Origin: JACCXG01 sp963836735
Lineage (GTDB): Bacteria; Acidobacteriota; Vicinamibacteria; Vicinamibacterales; 2-12-FULL-66-21
Reading direction: 5' to 3'
Assembly: GCA_963836735.1 (NCBI GenBank)
Contig: CAWIKP010000023.1
Span: forward strand, 467,826-531,825
DNA length: 64,000 bases
Part shown: piece by piece, positions 25,697 to 34,458 of the stretch
Layout: each line of letters starts with the position of its first letter
Position numbering within the stretch: position 1 is the stretch's first letter
Notes under the pieces: generated by a model
Databases searched by the model: none
Seen by the model: only the letters and a program-made list of their open reading frames with translations
What the model was told of the DNA's origin: nothing
Made by a program: the position numbers and the translations under genes

Positions 25697-27061
25697 GTGA
25701 CTCGGGGTAAGGATGAGTTGCCGGTCTTCTCGAACCTGCAGGTAGGCCGCTGGCAGGTCGAACCCTCGCTCAACTGCATCCGCAACGGCCGCACCGTCCG
25801 GCGGCTCGAGCCTCAAGTCGTCAATCTCCTGGTCTTCCTGGCGTCCAGCAACGGCCGGGTCGTCTCCAAGGACGAAATCATCGACGCCGTCTGGGAGGGC
25901 CGCTTCATCGCGGAGACCACACTCACCCGATCCATCGCCGACCTCCGTCGTGCGCTGGGCGATCAGACGCAGCGGCCCAGGTACATCGAAACCATCGCAA
26001 AGCGCGGCTATCGACTCGTGGCGCCGGTCTCCAGGCCGGCTCACGGCAACGGCGCGTCGCCGCCGATCAACCGGGACGCGTCTGCCCGTTTCGTCGAGGG
26101 GCGGCATCACTTCCTGAAGGGAACGGCCGAGAGCCTCGATCGCGCGAAGGACTGTTTGAGTGAGGCCGTGCGGCTGGATCCGGGGTTCATCGCCGCGCAC
26201 GATGCGCTGGCCGAGTTGTACTGGTACCTGGGCTTCTTCGGGTTTCTGCCGCCGAAAGACGCGTTCGCGCTCGGCGTGTGGCAGACCCTCCGGGCGCTCG
26301 AGATCGACGAGCAGCGGGCGGAGTCGCACGCCATGCTGGGCATGCTGCGGAAGGAGCTCGACTTCGACTGGGTGGAGATGCGCCGGGAATTCGCACGCGC
26401 CCTCGAGCTCGATCCCCGGTCGCCGGTGGTCCGGACGCGGTTCGCCTTGTGCGGGCTGCTGCCCATGGGCCGGTACGCGGAAGCGATTGGCGATCTCGAA
26501 GAGATCGTGGAGGCCGATCCGCTCGCGATTCACATCCGCTGGTTTCTCGCCTCCCTCTATCTCTTCTCCCGGCAGCAGGGACCGATGCGCGCGCACGTCG
26601 ATCGAATGCTCGAGATCGATGCCCGCCATCCTCTGGGCCACATGATGCTCGGCATGTGGCAGCTGGTCGAAGAGCAGCCGGAGGCAGCGGTCGCCTCCCT
26701 GGAGCACGCCAGGTCGCTGGCCGGACGCTCGGCATGGCTGCTTGGCTGGCTCGGCCTGGCCTACGGCGCGGCTGGCCGGCACGAAGCCGCGAGATCCCTG
26801 CTCGAAGAGCTGCGGGCGCAGTCGGCTGTGGGCTATGTTCCGCCGTTTGCGCTGGCGATGATTTCGCTTGGCGTGGATGATCTCGACGCGATGTTCGAAT
26901 GGATGAATCGCGCCATCGACGCGCGCGATCCGTTCGTCATCCCCCTTCCTGGCTATCCAGTCCTCGATCGGATCAGATCCGATCCCCGCTACGCGCCGCT
27001 GCTCGCCAGGCTCAATCTCTGCTCGCCAGAATCTTGCGGCCCTGCAGCAGGGCTTCGCTAA
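25697..27061 (+). CDS. Winged-helix DNA-binding protein with TPR repeats
   Basis: 454 residues, intact. Residues about 10-105 are an OmpR/CadC-type winged-helix domain (VGRWQVEPSLNCIRNGRTVR, KDEIIDAVWEGRFIAETTLT, RPRYIETIAKRGYRLVAPV). No receiver domain or membrane helix follows. The rest is alpha-helical TPR-like repeats (DCLSEAVRLDPGFIAAHDAL, FARALELDPRSPVVRTRFAL, GLAYGAAGRHEAARSLLEEL). Such proteins are numerous in Acidobacteriota and are thought to be transcription regulators acting through protein contacts; targets are unknown. The start is GTG 25697 with only a weak AGGG site. Its last 50 bases overlap the convergent DUF2306 gene. Confidence 0.82.
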   Translation: MTRGKDELPVFSNLQVGRWQVEPSLNCIRNGRTVRRLEPQVVNLLVFLASSNGRVVSKDEIIDAVWEGRFIAETTLTRSIADLRRALGDQTQRPRYIETIAKRGYRLVAPVSRPAHGNGASPPINRDASARFVEGRHHFLKGTAESLDRAKDCLSEAVRLDPGFIAAHDALAELYWYLGFFGFLPPKDAFALGVWQTLRALEIDEQRAESHAMLGMLRKELDFDWVEMRREFARALELDPRSPVVRTRFALCGLLPMGRYAEAIGDLEEIVEADPLAIHIRWFLASLYLFSRQQGPMRAHVDRMLEIDARHPLGHMMLGMWQLVEEQPEAAVASLEHARSLAGRSAWLLGWLGLAYGAAGRHEAARSLLEELRAQSAVGYVPPFALAMISLGVDDLDAMFEWMNRAIDARDPFVIPLPGYPVLDRIRSDPRYAPLLARLNLCSPESCGPAAGLR

Positions 27062-27656
27062 CGAGCAGCGGGACCGCCCAGCAGAGCCACGCCACCGCGG
27101 TGAGCCGTTCGCCGACCGTGCCGATCCCGATCCTTCCCAGGACCTCGAACAGCAGGCGGAAGGTCACGAACGCCGTGGTCACCACGTAGCTCCTGATCAT
27201 CCATTCCTTGTGCTGCTCGTACAGATGGCGCCGGATCGCGGCGAACGCGAGGCCCGTCGTGACGATCCATGCGGTCGCAAGAGCGGCGAGGCCGGTACCG
27301 AAGACCCATCCAAAGGTGGTGTTGAACGCGAGGTAATACCCGGCGAGCGCGCTCGCGGCGACACTGCCGATGTAGACGAGCCCCAGCCGCCGGTGCGCTT
27401 GAACGCTTCGAGCCGTCAGCCCGAGCCACAGCTGCACCGGTCCGGACAAGAGCGCGACGATGCCCGCGGCGATGTGCACGATCAGCCACGCCCGGTGCGG
27501 CAGGTACCGGCCGAACTGCACGTCGGTGAACCTGAAGTAGGGCAGCGCCTCGCGGACCACGAACGTCAGCCCGATCAGCGCGACGACCAGGAGTCCTGCA
27601 ACGCCACGCGCCGGGAACCGGCGGGTGGCAGGAGCGGCGGTGAGTGTTGTGTGCAT
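27012..27656 (-). CDS. DUF2306 membrane protein
   Basis: 214 residues with six or so hydrophobic helices: VAGLLVVALIGLTFVVREAL, WLIVHIAAGIVALLSGPVQL, GLVYIGSVAASALAGYYLAF and others. The His residues in LIVHIAAG, QAHRRLGLVY, IRRHLYEQHKEWMIRSY fit the DUF2306/predicted membrane protein family, where they may bind a metal or heme. Function is not established. ATG 27656 gives the usual short N-terminus. A longer reading from upstream would run into the repeat region. The 3' end overlaps the winged-helix/TPR gene by 50 bases. Confidence 0.75.
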   Translation of the reverse strand: MHTTLTAAPATRRFPARGVAGLLVVALIGLTFVVREALPYFRFTDVQFGRYLPHRAWLIVHIAAGIVALLSGPVQLWLGLTARSVQAHRRLGLVYIGSVAASALAGYYLAFNTTFGWVFGTGLAALATAWIVTTGLAFAAIRRHLYEQHKEWMIRSYVVTTAFVTFRLLFEVLGRIGIGTVGERLTAVAWLCWAVPLLVSEALLQGRKILASRD

Positions 27657-27737
27657 GAGCGGCCTTTCAGCCGCAGTATCGAACTGGCGTCGGCGCGAAG
27701 TCCTTCGGAAAAGACGGGGATTGGATTGGGATCGCGC

Positions 27738-27846
27738 GGGGGCTCGGGGGCTCGGCAGCGCCGGTGGTATAGCCAGAGGCAACCAGCCGCTTGGATTACC
27801 CCGAGCCTCGTGGTTGCCCCGAGCCCCGGACCCCCGACCCCCCGAG
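27738..27846. repeat. Heptamer hairpin repeat, GGGCTCG family, copy C
   Basis: Short left arm (GGGGGCTCGGGGGCTCGG), core at about 27755-27799 and CGAGCCC-type right arm. The core on the minus strand reads TAATCCAAGCGGCTGGTTG, then CTCTGGCTATACCACCGGCG, closely matching copy B in inverted orientation. The right arm lies inside the 3' end of the antiporter gene and encodes its last residues. Confidence 0.8.
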
Positions 27847-29067
27847 CAGCCTGCTCATCATCGGTCCCGCCATCAGCGATGTGACCGTGGCCATGAAGAC
27901 CATGGCCACGAAGATCCGCGCATCGATGAGCCCGTTCGCCAGGCCGACGCCGGCGAGGATGATGCCGGTCGCGCCGCGGGCGTTGAGGCCGAACCCGATC
28001 GCCCAGACTTCCCGATCGATCGGCATCCCGGCAGCCTTCGCGCCGAGGAGCACCGCGCCGACCTTGCTGATGCAGGCGACCGTCACAATGATTGCCACGA
28101 GGAGCGCATCGAAGTTCGCGACGAAGTTCGCCGACATGCCCATCGAGATGAAGAAGATCGGCGCGAAGCTGGTGACGAAGTTGCCGATGGCGTCGTGCGC
28201 GTCCTTGTGGTGGTCGCGCGTATCGCCGAGCGCCGCGCCGATCAGGAACGCGCCGAGGAAGGCATGGACGCCCAGCGCTTCCGATGCGCTGCTCGCCAGC
28301 AGGACGAGGAGCGCCATCACCGCGATGAACCCGCTCGGCCAGGACACCTGCGGCTGGATCCATCTGAGCGCCGCCGGACCGAATCGGCGGCCGAGGCCGA
28401 GCACGGACGCGAACAGCAGGCCCACGAGGACGGCATTCACCGCCAGGCTCCGGTGTGCCGCGGCGCTCGACGGCGCGATGTCGCCGAGAATCATCGCAAA
28501 CAGCGTCCAGTTGACGAGGTCGTCGACGATCGTGGCGCTCATGATCAGCGCACCGATCGGCCGGGTGAGCAGACCGAGGTCCATCAGAATCCGGGCGATG
28601 ACCGGATTGGCGGAGTTGGCCAGATTCATCCCGACGAAGAGGGCGAACGAGAGGAAGTGCGCCTGGACCGCCGGCCCCCAGAAGCCTCGCGGCAGGCCGT
28701 AGACCAGCGCCACGCCGGCGGCAATTGGCAGCACGGTTCCGATCAGCCCGATGAGGACCGCCTTCCTGCCCAGCGTCTTCAGGTCCGAGAGGTTGACCTC
28801 GAGACCGGCATAGAACAGGAAGAACAGCATCCCGAGCTTGGTCGCCGCGTCGCGCACCGTGGTGACGTTCGCGGACGAGAGGAACAGCCACTCGTAGACC
28901 GTGGGCGCCAGCCATCCGAAGATCGTCGGCCCGAGGACGATCCCGCCGAACATCTCTCCGACGACCGCAGGCTGCTTGAATCGCCGCATCAGTTCGCCGA
29001 ACAGGACAGCGAACCCGAGCATCGTGGTCAGCTGGAGCGCCAGCTTGACGAAATCCTGAGAGGTCAT
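27796..29067 (-). CDS. Cation:proton antiporter, CPA2 family (KefB/NapA-like)
   Basis: Integral membrane exchanger of 423 residues, probably Na+/H+ or K+/H+. It has 11-13 predicted helices. Typical segments are FKQPAVVGEMFGGIVLGPTI, MLFFLFYAGLEVNLSDLKTL, the unwound-helix region MSATIVDDLVNWTLFAMILG with adjacent Asp residues, and GLNARGATGIILAGVGLANG. It lacks the RCK/TrkA-N domain of KefB. The C-terminal tail (LLGGSGVRGSGQPRGSG) is encoded by heptamer repeat copy C, so the native end was probably replaced. The ATG overlaps the stop of the upstream esterase gene by 4 bases, so both are on one transcript. Confidence 0.9.
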   Translation of the reverse strand: MTSQDFVKLALQLTTMLGFAVLFGELMRRFKQPAVVGEMFGGIVLGPTIFGWLAPTVYEWLFLSSANVTTVRDAATKLGMLFFLFYAGLEVNLSDLKTLGRKAVLIGLIGTVLPIAAGVALVYGLPRGFWGPAVQAHFLSFALFVGMNLANSANPVIARILMDLGLLTRPIGALIMSATIVDDLVNWTLFAMILGDIAPSSAAAHRSLAVNAVLVGLLFASVLGLGRRFGPAALRWIQPQVSWPSGFIAVMALLVLLASSASEALGVHAFLGAFLIGAALGDTRDHHKDAHDAIGNFVTSFAPIFFISMGMSANFVANFDALLVAIIVTVACISKVGAVLLGAKAAGMPIDREVWAIGFGLNARGATGIILAGVGLANGLIDARIFVAMVFMATVTSLMAGPMMSRLLGGSGVRGSGQPRGSG

Positions 29068-30318
29068 GCCCGCGCGAGATGCGTCGCGAGCCACTCCCAC
29101 GCTTCGGCCTGCATCTCGAGGTTGAACTGGTGCGGGGCGTCGTACAGGCGGCATCGCTGACGGTCGGGCGCCGATGCCTTTCGAAAGCACGCCTCGATCT
29201 TTCCAAACGCTTTCTGGACCCCGTCCGCCGGAAACAGCGCGTCTTTCGACCCGTTGATGACCAGGAGAGAACGCGGAGCGACCAGCGCGGCGAGATCCGG
29301 GAGATCCAGGTAGCGGTACAGGCCGGGAATGTGGAACGTCAGACCGATGGTGTTGAGGACATGCCGCCGGATGGCCGGCGCGAATGCCGTCATCCAGCCG
29401 ACGTCGACGGCCGCTTTGATCCGCGGATCGAGCGCGGCCAGCAGGAAGCTGCGATAGCCGCCGACCGACAGGCCGACACAGGCCAGGCGCTGCCGATCGA
29501 CTTCGGGACGGCTGGCCAGGTAGTCGAGCGTCCGCAGGTCGTCCCACAACATCACGCCGGGCCAGGTGATTCCCGCGGTCATCAGGCTGCGCGCGACGAG
29601 CTGCTCGTTCTGGCTCGATCGCCGGTTGAAGGCGGCCACGTCGTCGGCTGTCATCCGCTGTGGGTCCCGATACGATGGTGGATCCTCGTCGAGCAGCATC
29701 CGGCGCTCGCCCCAATAGAACATGTCGATGGTGATGACGACATAGCCGCGGCGCACGAGCTCGGTCGCGATGCTCTTGCCGTCGTAGAGCCGCTGCTTGA
29801 ATTCCGAGAGCACCGGATGCTCGTTCTCGACTGCTACGACTTTTTCCTTGCCCCAGACGTAGAAGCCGCCGTGGTCGTGCAGGAGCACCACGCCCGGCGC
29901 CGGGAGTGCCGCCTTGCGTGGAATCAGGACGTACGCCGGCACCCGCAGATCCGGCGTCGTCCTGAATGTGAGGTACTCCTCGAAGTAGTCCCCCTTGTCC
30001 GTGCGCCGGACGATCTCAGGTTCCGGCGAGACCGGCGGCGGCGAATAGAACAGCTGTTCGAAGACACGGGCGCGCGCCGTCCTTCTGCCAGGATCCAAGA
30101 TTGCGGAAGCGGGGATCCAGGAACGACAGCTCGAGTCGCGACCGGTCAGCCTGCTGCTGGACGAACGGATAGAGGCTGCCGATGTGCGGGCTGTCCTTCG
30201 CTTCGGCTGGTGCGGCCTGTATCAAGGCCGCGAGATCCTCCGGCTTGAACGAGGTCCGCGAGAGCAGGCCGCTCGCGCCGAGCGACCCGCAGAACCGGCG
30301 CCGTGTCATGCTGGACAT
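29064..30318 (-). CDS. Exported alpha/beta-hydrolase, acetyl-xylan-esterase / dienelactone-hydrolase-like (frameshift near 30080)
   Basis: About 415 residues. The N-terminus from 30318 has a Tat-like signal (MTRRRFCGSLGASGLLSR). The hydrolase body follows an indel: VPAYVLIPRKAALPAPGVVL, oxyanion region LLHDHGGFYVWGKE, nucleophile GLSVGGYRS, acid in VINGSKDALFPADG, and catalytic His in YDAPHQFNLEMQAEAWEWL. This arrangement fits bacterial esterases of the DLH/AXE type with large lid insertions; the substrate is unknown. It is translationally coupled to the antiporter, an association with no obvious metabolic link. The start overlaps the divergent leader of the gene at 30384. Confidence 0.8.
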
Positions 30319-30383
30319 CGAATACCCGCTTTGAAGAAGGTTGCCGACCGCCGATGATAATCGCGGAAAGGCTCGGGGGAGCG

Positions 30384-32051
30384 ATGGACGGTCCAGGCAG
30401 TGCGAAAGGGCTTTGGCTCGTACGGTGGCTACTCCTGGCCGTGATCTCCGCGGTTGTGCCGCCGGCGGACGCCATGCCCCAGGCGGTCCGTACTGCCCGG
30501 ATCAGCGGCCGGGTCTTCGCCGGTGATACCGGCAAGCCGCTGCGTGGCGCGTTCGTCAACATCATCGACACGCGCGCCGCCAACCCGGCCGAGCGGCAGG
30601 GCCGATGGATCGCGACGGATGCGAACGGCCGCTGGGAATTTCCCGAACTCGCGCCGGGCCGCTACACCGTCGTCGTGACGAAGAGCGGCTACCTCAAGAT
30701 CGAATACGGTCAGCAGCGTCCCTTCGAACGCGGCCGGACGCTCGAGCTGGCCGCCGGCCAGATCCTCGACAAGGTGGACCTGACGCTCCCGCGCGGCAGC
30801 GCGATCACCGGGCGAATCTTCGACGAGTTCGGGGATCCGGCGGCCGCGGTGATGGTGCGTGCGCTGCGTCATCGTTACGTCGACGGCCGCCGGCAGCTCA
30901 CGCCGCTGTCGGAGGGCATCGAGGTGCTGGCCAACGGCGGCGGCGACATCACCGACGACCTCGGGCAGTTCCGCATCTACGGTCTCGCGCCCGGCGAGTA
31001 CTACGTCTCGGCATCGTTCAGCCCGCCGGGTGAAGCGGCGGGGCGCACCGACTATCTGCCCACCTACTTCCCTGGCACGGCGTCGCCGGCCGAGGCGCGT
31101 CGAATCACCGTGCGGCTCGGCGAAGAAGCAGACAACATCAACGTCAATCTCGTCATCGCCAGCTTCAGCGTCGTCTCGGGCCGGGTGCTGAACTCTCAGA
31201 ATGCATCGGTGAAGGCATCCCTGCAGCTCTCGAGCGCCGATCCGTCGGGACTGGCGGTCGGACCGGCCACGACGGACGCGGACGGGACGTTCGCGTTCCG
31301 CCACGTGCCTCCCGGCGAGTACCGGCTGCGTGTCTACGGTGCGCAGTCGTCATCGGGGGTTGCCGAGTTCGCCTCGGTGCCCGTGGTCGTCGGCGGCGAG
31401 GATGTCGCCGGCCTCATGGTCATCACGTCGCCCGGTGCCACCGCGAGCGGCCGGGTTGTTTTCGAAGATGGGGAGAAGCCCGACGCGCGCCTGTTCGTCA
31501 GAACAGCCGCGACCATGCCAGGCGCGACGTTTTCCAACACGTCGGTCGGCGTCAACCCGGACATGTCCTTCAGCGCCAGCGGCCTCACGGAGCGGCAGAC
31601 ATTCCGCCTCGGCGCCGTGCCCGAGGGCTGGTTCCTGAAGTCGGTCTCGCACCGGGGCCTCGACATCACCGACACCGGGTACGAATTCAAGCCGGGCGAG
31701 AAAGTCTCTGGCATTCAGATCCTGCTGACGCGACGGGCAACGACGCTGACCGGAACGGTGCAGGACGATCGCGGTGAACCGACCGGCGACTACAGCGTCA
31801 TCGTCTTCTCCAGCGATCGCAGCAAGTGGGGATACCTGACGCGATTCGTCCGCAGCGCACGGCCGGATCAGGATGGCCGCTTCACGATCCGCGCGCTGCC
31901 GCCGGACGACTACCTCGTCGTCGCGGTCGAGTACCTCGAGAGCGGCCAGGAGTTCGATCCGGATCAACTTCGCGCGTGGGAACCGGCGGCCACCAAGGTG
32001 TCGCTCGGCGAGGGTGGAACGCAGTCGGTGACGCTGAAGCTGACTCGCTGA
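30384..32051 (+). CDS. Exported protein with repeated carboxypeptidase-regulatory-like domains
   Basis: About 555 residues, intact. A signal peptide (GLWLVRWLLLAVISAVVPP) is followed by at least five beta-sandwich modules of the CarboxypepD_reg type. Their hallmarks repeat: ISGRVFAGDTGKPLRGAFVN with GRWEFPELAPGRYTVVV, ITGRIFDEFGDPAAAVMV with GQFRIYGLAPGEYYVSA, VSGRVLNSQN with GTFAFRHVPPGEYRLRV, and LTGTVQDDRGEPTG with GRFTIRALPPDDYLVVAVEY. Such proteins are abundant in Acidobacteriota, probably on the surface or in the periplasm, and may bind carbohydrate; no enzyme domain is visible. I chose ATG 30384 with GGGGGAG upstream. An ATG at 30303 is in frame but overlaps the divergent esterase. Confidence 0.85.
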   Translation: MDGPGSAKGLWLVRWLLLAVISAVVPPADAMPQAVRTARISGRVFAGDTGKPLRGAFVNIIDTRAANPAERQGRWIATDANGRWEFPELAPGRYTVVVTKSGYLKIEYGQQRPFERGRTLELAAGQILDKVDLTLPRGSAITGRIFDEFGDPAAAVMVRALRHRYVDGRRQLTPLSEGIEVLANGGGDITDDLGQFRIYGLAPGEYYVSASFSPPGEAAGRTDYLPTYFPGTASPAEARRITVRLGEEADNINVNLVIASFSVVSGRVLNSQNASVKASLQLSSADPSGLAVGPATTDADGTFAFRHVPPGEYRLRVYGAQSSSGVAEFASVPVVVGGEDVAGLMVITSPGATASGRVVFEDGEKPDARLFVRTAATMPGATFSNTSVGVNPDMSFSASGLTERQTFRLGAVPEGWFLKSVSHRGLDITDTGYEFKPGEKVSGIQILLTRRATTLTGTVQDDRGEPTGDYSVIVFSSDRSKWGYLTRFVRSARPDQDGRFTIRALPPDDYLVVAVEYLESGQEFDPDQLRAWEPAATKVSLGEGGTQSVTLKLTR

Positions 32052-33080
32052 TCAGTGAACGAACTGGGATGCCGGGTCGTGCCAAAAAGGAACGTCCACC
32101 GTTGAGGTGGGCGCTGGGGGCTGCGGCGACCAGTAATCGATCACCCGCTCGAGAATCTCGGCGAGGTCGACCTTCGGCGTGTAGCCGGTGAGCTGCTGGA
32201 TCTTGCTGATGTCGGGCACGCGCCGCGACATGTCTGCGAAATTGTGCCCGAACACCTCGTGATGCGGGACGTACCGGATCACCGAGTCGCTGCTCGTCCT
32301 GGCGACGATCATCTCCGCGAGGTCGCCGATGCCGACTTCGGCGCCATTCCCGATGTTGAAGACCTGGCCGACGCTTCGCGGCTCGGCGACGAGCGCCAGC
32401 AGCGCCCAGATGACGTCGCCGACCCAGGCGAAGCTGCGGGTCTGGGTGCCGTTGCCATGGACGATGAGCGGCTGGCCGGCGAGGGCCTGGCGGACGAAGT
32501 TCGGAATCACCATCCCGTAGCGATCGCTCTGCCGCGGCCCGACCGTGTTGAAGAAGCGCGCGACAATCACGGGCACCTGGTGCTGCTGGTGGTAAGCGAG
32601 CGCGAGGAACTCGTCGATCAGCTTGCTGGCGGCGTAACCCCAGCGGGTCTTCGTCGGTTGGCCGAGGACGAGGTCTGCGTCCTCGCGGAACGGGAAGATC
32701 GCGCTCTTGCCGTAGACCTCCGAGGTCGAGGCGACCACCACGAGCTGCTTCCTCCTCGCTGCCTGGCGGACGACCGTCTCAGTGCCGTGCAGGTTGGTCT
32801 CGATCGTGTGAACCGGCTCACTCATCATGAGCCGCACGCCCACCGCTGCGGCGAGGTGGATTACCACGTCGGACATGTACATGACATCCGAGACCAGCCG
32901 CTCATCGGTTACTGAACCAATGGTGTACGAGAATCCCGGCCACGCCGTGAGGTGTGCGATGTTCTCGAGTCTTCCCGTCGACAGATCGTCCAGGACGATG
33001 ACCTCGTCTCCCCGGTGCAGAAGGGCTTCCGCGAGGTGCGACCCGATGAATCCGGCACCTCCGGTGATCAAAACGCGCAT
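32052..33080 (-). CDS. NAD-dependent sugar-nucleotide epimerase/dehydratase
   Basis: 342 residues of the extended short-chain dehydrogenase family. The NAD site is TGGAGFIGSHLAEALLHRG near the N-terminus, with Asp in VIVLDDLSTGRLENI. Catalytic residues are Ser/Thr in VVASTSEVYGKS and Tyr-Lys in WGYAASKLIDEF. ARFFNTVGPRQSDRYGMVIP and SFAWVGDVIWALLAL are typical of UDP-glucose 4-epimerase and UDP-glucuronate decarboxylase types. Substrate cannot be fixed from sequence. It probably serves glycan synthesis, though no glycosyltransferase is adjacent. ATG 33080 has AAGGAG at the right distance. Upstream lies the CAGCTNC heptamer run. Confidence 0.9.
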   Translation of the reverse strand: MRVLITGGAGFIGSHLAEALLHRGDEVIVLDDLSTGRLENIAHLTAWPGFSYTIGSVTDERLVSDVMYMSDVVIHLAAAVGVRLMMSEPVHTIETNLHGTETVVRQAARRKQLVVVASTSEVYGKSAIFPFREDADLVLGQPTKTRWGYAASKLIDEFLALAYHQQHQVPVIVARFFNTVGPRQSDRYGMVIPNFVRQALAGQPLIVHGNGTQTRSFAWVGDVIWALLALVAEPRSVGQVFNIGNGAEVGIGDLAEMIVARTSSDSVIRYVPHHEVFGHNFADMSRRVPDISKIQQLTGYTPKVDLAEILERVIDYWSPQPPAPTSTVDVPFWHDPASQFVH

Positions 33081-33100
33081 GAATGACTGCTCCTTGAATT

Positions 33101-33155
33101 CAGCTTCCAGCTGCCAGCTGCCAGCTCCCAGCTTCCGGCTTCCAGCTGCAGCTCG
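33101..33155. repeat. Tandem heptamer run, CAGCTNC family
   Basis: Seven nearly identical 7-base units (CAGCTTC, CAGCTGC, CAGCTGC, CAGCTCC, CAGCTTC, CGGCTTC, CAGCTGC) plus a partial unit, 20 bases upstream of the epimerase start. No matching inverted arm is seen. Same unit length as the GGGCTCG and GGGTTCG families but a different sequence. Confidence 0.8.
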
Positions 33156-33234
33156 ATCTAGAAACGCCAGTTTGCCGGGAGAACCGGAAAGCAATAGGCA
33201 GGCCGACAGATGGCTGGACGCGAGAGCGCACGAC

Positions 33235-33262
33235 CCGGCGCAAATCGGGCGATTTGCGCCGG
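33235..33262. promoter_or_regulatory. Perfect 12-base inverted repeat in a divergent promoter region
   Basis: CCGGCGCAAATC-GGGC-GATTTGCGCCGG is a perfect 12-base stem with a 4-base loop between the divergently transcribed epimerase and DUF192 genes. No gene ends here on either strand, so a terminator role is unlikely. It could be an operator or a cruciform-forming site. A second, imperfect inverted repeat (GACGTCTGC, 6 bases, GCAAACGTC) is at 33305-33328. Confidence 0.55.
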
Positions 33263-33365
33263 AAATCGCTATCATCCGGAGTCGCGCTGGCGCGCCTTGC
33301 CGGCCGGACGTCTGCCTGGAAGCAAACGTCTTGGCGAGAGTAGACTTCCTTCGACGGCGCCCTCG

Positions 33366-33578
33366 ATGAAGTCGTTTCTCAATCCTCCTCCATGCGCTTT
33401 TGCGATCGACGTGGCGTTCGTCGCGAAGGACGGCCTGGTGCTCAAGATGCGCCATGCTGTTTCGCCCCGGCGCATCGCCGTGGCTTTGCGCGCCTTTGCG
33501 GTCGTCGAGCTGCCGGCCGGTGCGCTCGAACGAAGCGGCACGCGGAAGGGCGATCGGCTCGAGGTCAGCGCGCTATGA
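33366..33578 (+). CDS. Short DUF192 protein
   Basis: 70 residues. The sequence matches the C-terminal two thirds of DUF192: FAIDVAFVAKDGLVLKMRHA corresponds to the family's IDVxFLDxxGxVV strand, AVVELPAGALERSGTRKGDR to the ELPAG-GD end. The N-terminal part of a usual 110-150-residue DUF192 protein is missing, and no signal peptide is present. It may be a naturally short form found near type IV pilus or PilZ genes, or a truncated gene. Function of the family is unknown. Confidence 0.6.
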   Translation: MKSFLNPPPCAFAIDVAFVAKDGLVLKMRHAVSPRRIAVALRAFAVVELPAGALERSGTRKGDRLEVSAL

Positions 33579-33748
33579 ATAGTCTGGCCGGGACCAGACA
33601 AATCGACTGACCAGGGCCAGACGAATCACGGCGAGATGTGCGCGACAGCTCGCGAACACGACCGCGTTTCGTTAGCAAAACGCGCCGGAAACACCCTCTC
33701 TCCGCCCTGCGACCCCATCGCGGCACGACCGTTGCTCCCCTGCTGGCC

Positions 33749-34072
33749 ATGGTCGATAGACGCCGGGAAAAAAGATTCAGGTTGACGGAACCAGCCGATG
33801 CCGCGCTCTGGGTGTTCCCCGATGTCATCGTGCAGCAGGGTGCCGACGACGAGTGGATCGGCATCAGCCGGCAGCCGGCCGTCGCCGGCGAGACACTGGT
33901 GCTCGACGTTCTGCAATTCGACGAAGTCGAAGGCGAGATTCGCCGCCGTCTTCCGGTCTGCGTGATCGAGAGCAGGCCGGTGATCGCCGACGGAGACATG
34001 CGTCACCGCATCCGGCTGCACAGCGGCATCATCGCCTCGGTCCGGTTCGAGCAGCTGGTGCGACGCGGATGA
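33749..34072 (+). CDS. PilZ-like domain protein, first of a pair
   Basis: 107 residues. It starts MVDRRREKRFRLTEPADAAL, which resembles the RxxxR plus RF entry of PilZ domains that bind cyclic di-GMP, then continues with a beta-rich body. The second c-di-GMP motif (D/NxSxxG) is not obvious, so it may be a PilZ-fold protein that no longer binds the ligand. The stop overlaps the start of the next gene (ATGA), so the two are coupled. Confidence 0.45.
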   Translation: MVDRRREKRFRLTEPADAALWVFPDVIVQQGADDEWIGISRQPAVAGETLVLDVLQFDEVEGEIRRRLPVCVIESRPVIADGDMRHRIRLHSGIIASVRFEQLVRRG

Positions 34073-34395
34073 GCGGCATGTTCGAGTTCCCGGCGATCCT
34101 GACGCGAGAGCTGCACGCCCGAGTGATCGACGTCAGCGCGTCCGGCTGCCTGGTCGAGACCAGGCGGCGGCTGGAAGTCGGAACCATCGGACGCTTGCGC
34201 GTCAGGCTCGGCAGCGAAGAGTGCGAGGACGACGTCGAGGTGATGCGCTGCGACACGGTCGCTGGGCCTGTGGCCTCGTATCACGTTGGCGTGCGCCTGC
34301 TCTGGACGACGCCGCGCCGGCCGGGCTCGATTCGTCACGCGGTCGCGAGTCAGCTCGAGGATCGAGATAGATCGGAAACGCCCCGCGTGATGTAG
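34069..34395 (+). CDS. PilZ domain protein, second of a pair
   Basis: 108 residues. The segment ARVIDVSASGCLVETRRRL matches the D-x-S-x-x-G motif of PilZ domains, followed by GTIGRLRVRLG and VASYHVGVRLLW, which fit the beta-barrel. The N-terminal RxxxR half is absent here but present in the overlapping upstream gene. The pair together therefore looks like one PilZ domain divided over two frames, either by a real ATGA overlap or by an indel. Expected role is c-di-GMP-linked control of surface behaviour. Confidence 0.6.
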   Translation: MSGMFEFPAILTRELHARVIDVSASGCLVETRRRLEVGTIGRLRVRLGSEECEDDVEVMRCDTVAGPVASYHVGVRLLWTTPRRPGSIRHAVASQLEDRDRSETPRVM

Positions 34396-34438
34396 CAGGA
34401 CTACCTTCGGGCTCCCCCCCGACAACTGAAAGCACTTT

Positions 34439-34458
34439 GGCTCGAGTCACCTCGAGCC
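34439..34458 (+). terminator. Stem-loop after the PilZ pair
   Basis: GGCTCGAG-TCAC-CTCGAGCC is a perfect 8-base stem with a 4-base loop, 44 bases after the second PilZ gene. No T-run follows, so termination would not be of the simple intrinsic kind. Confidence 0.4.
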
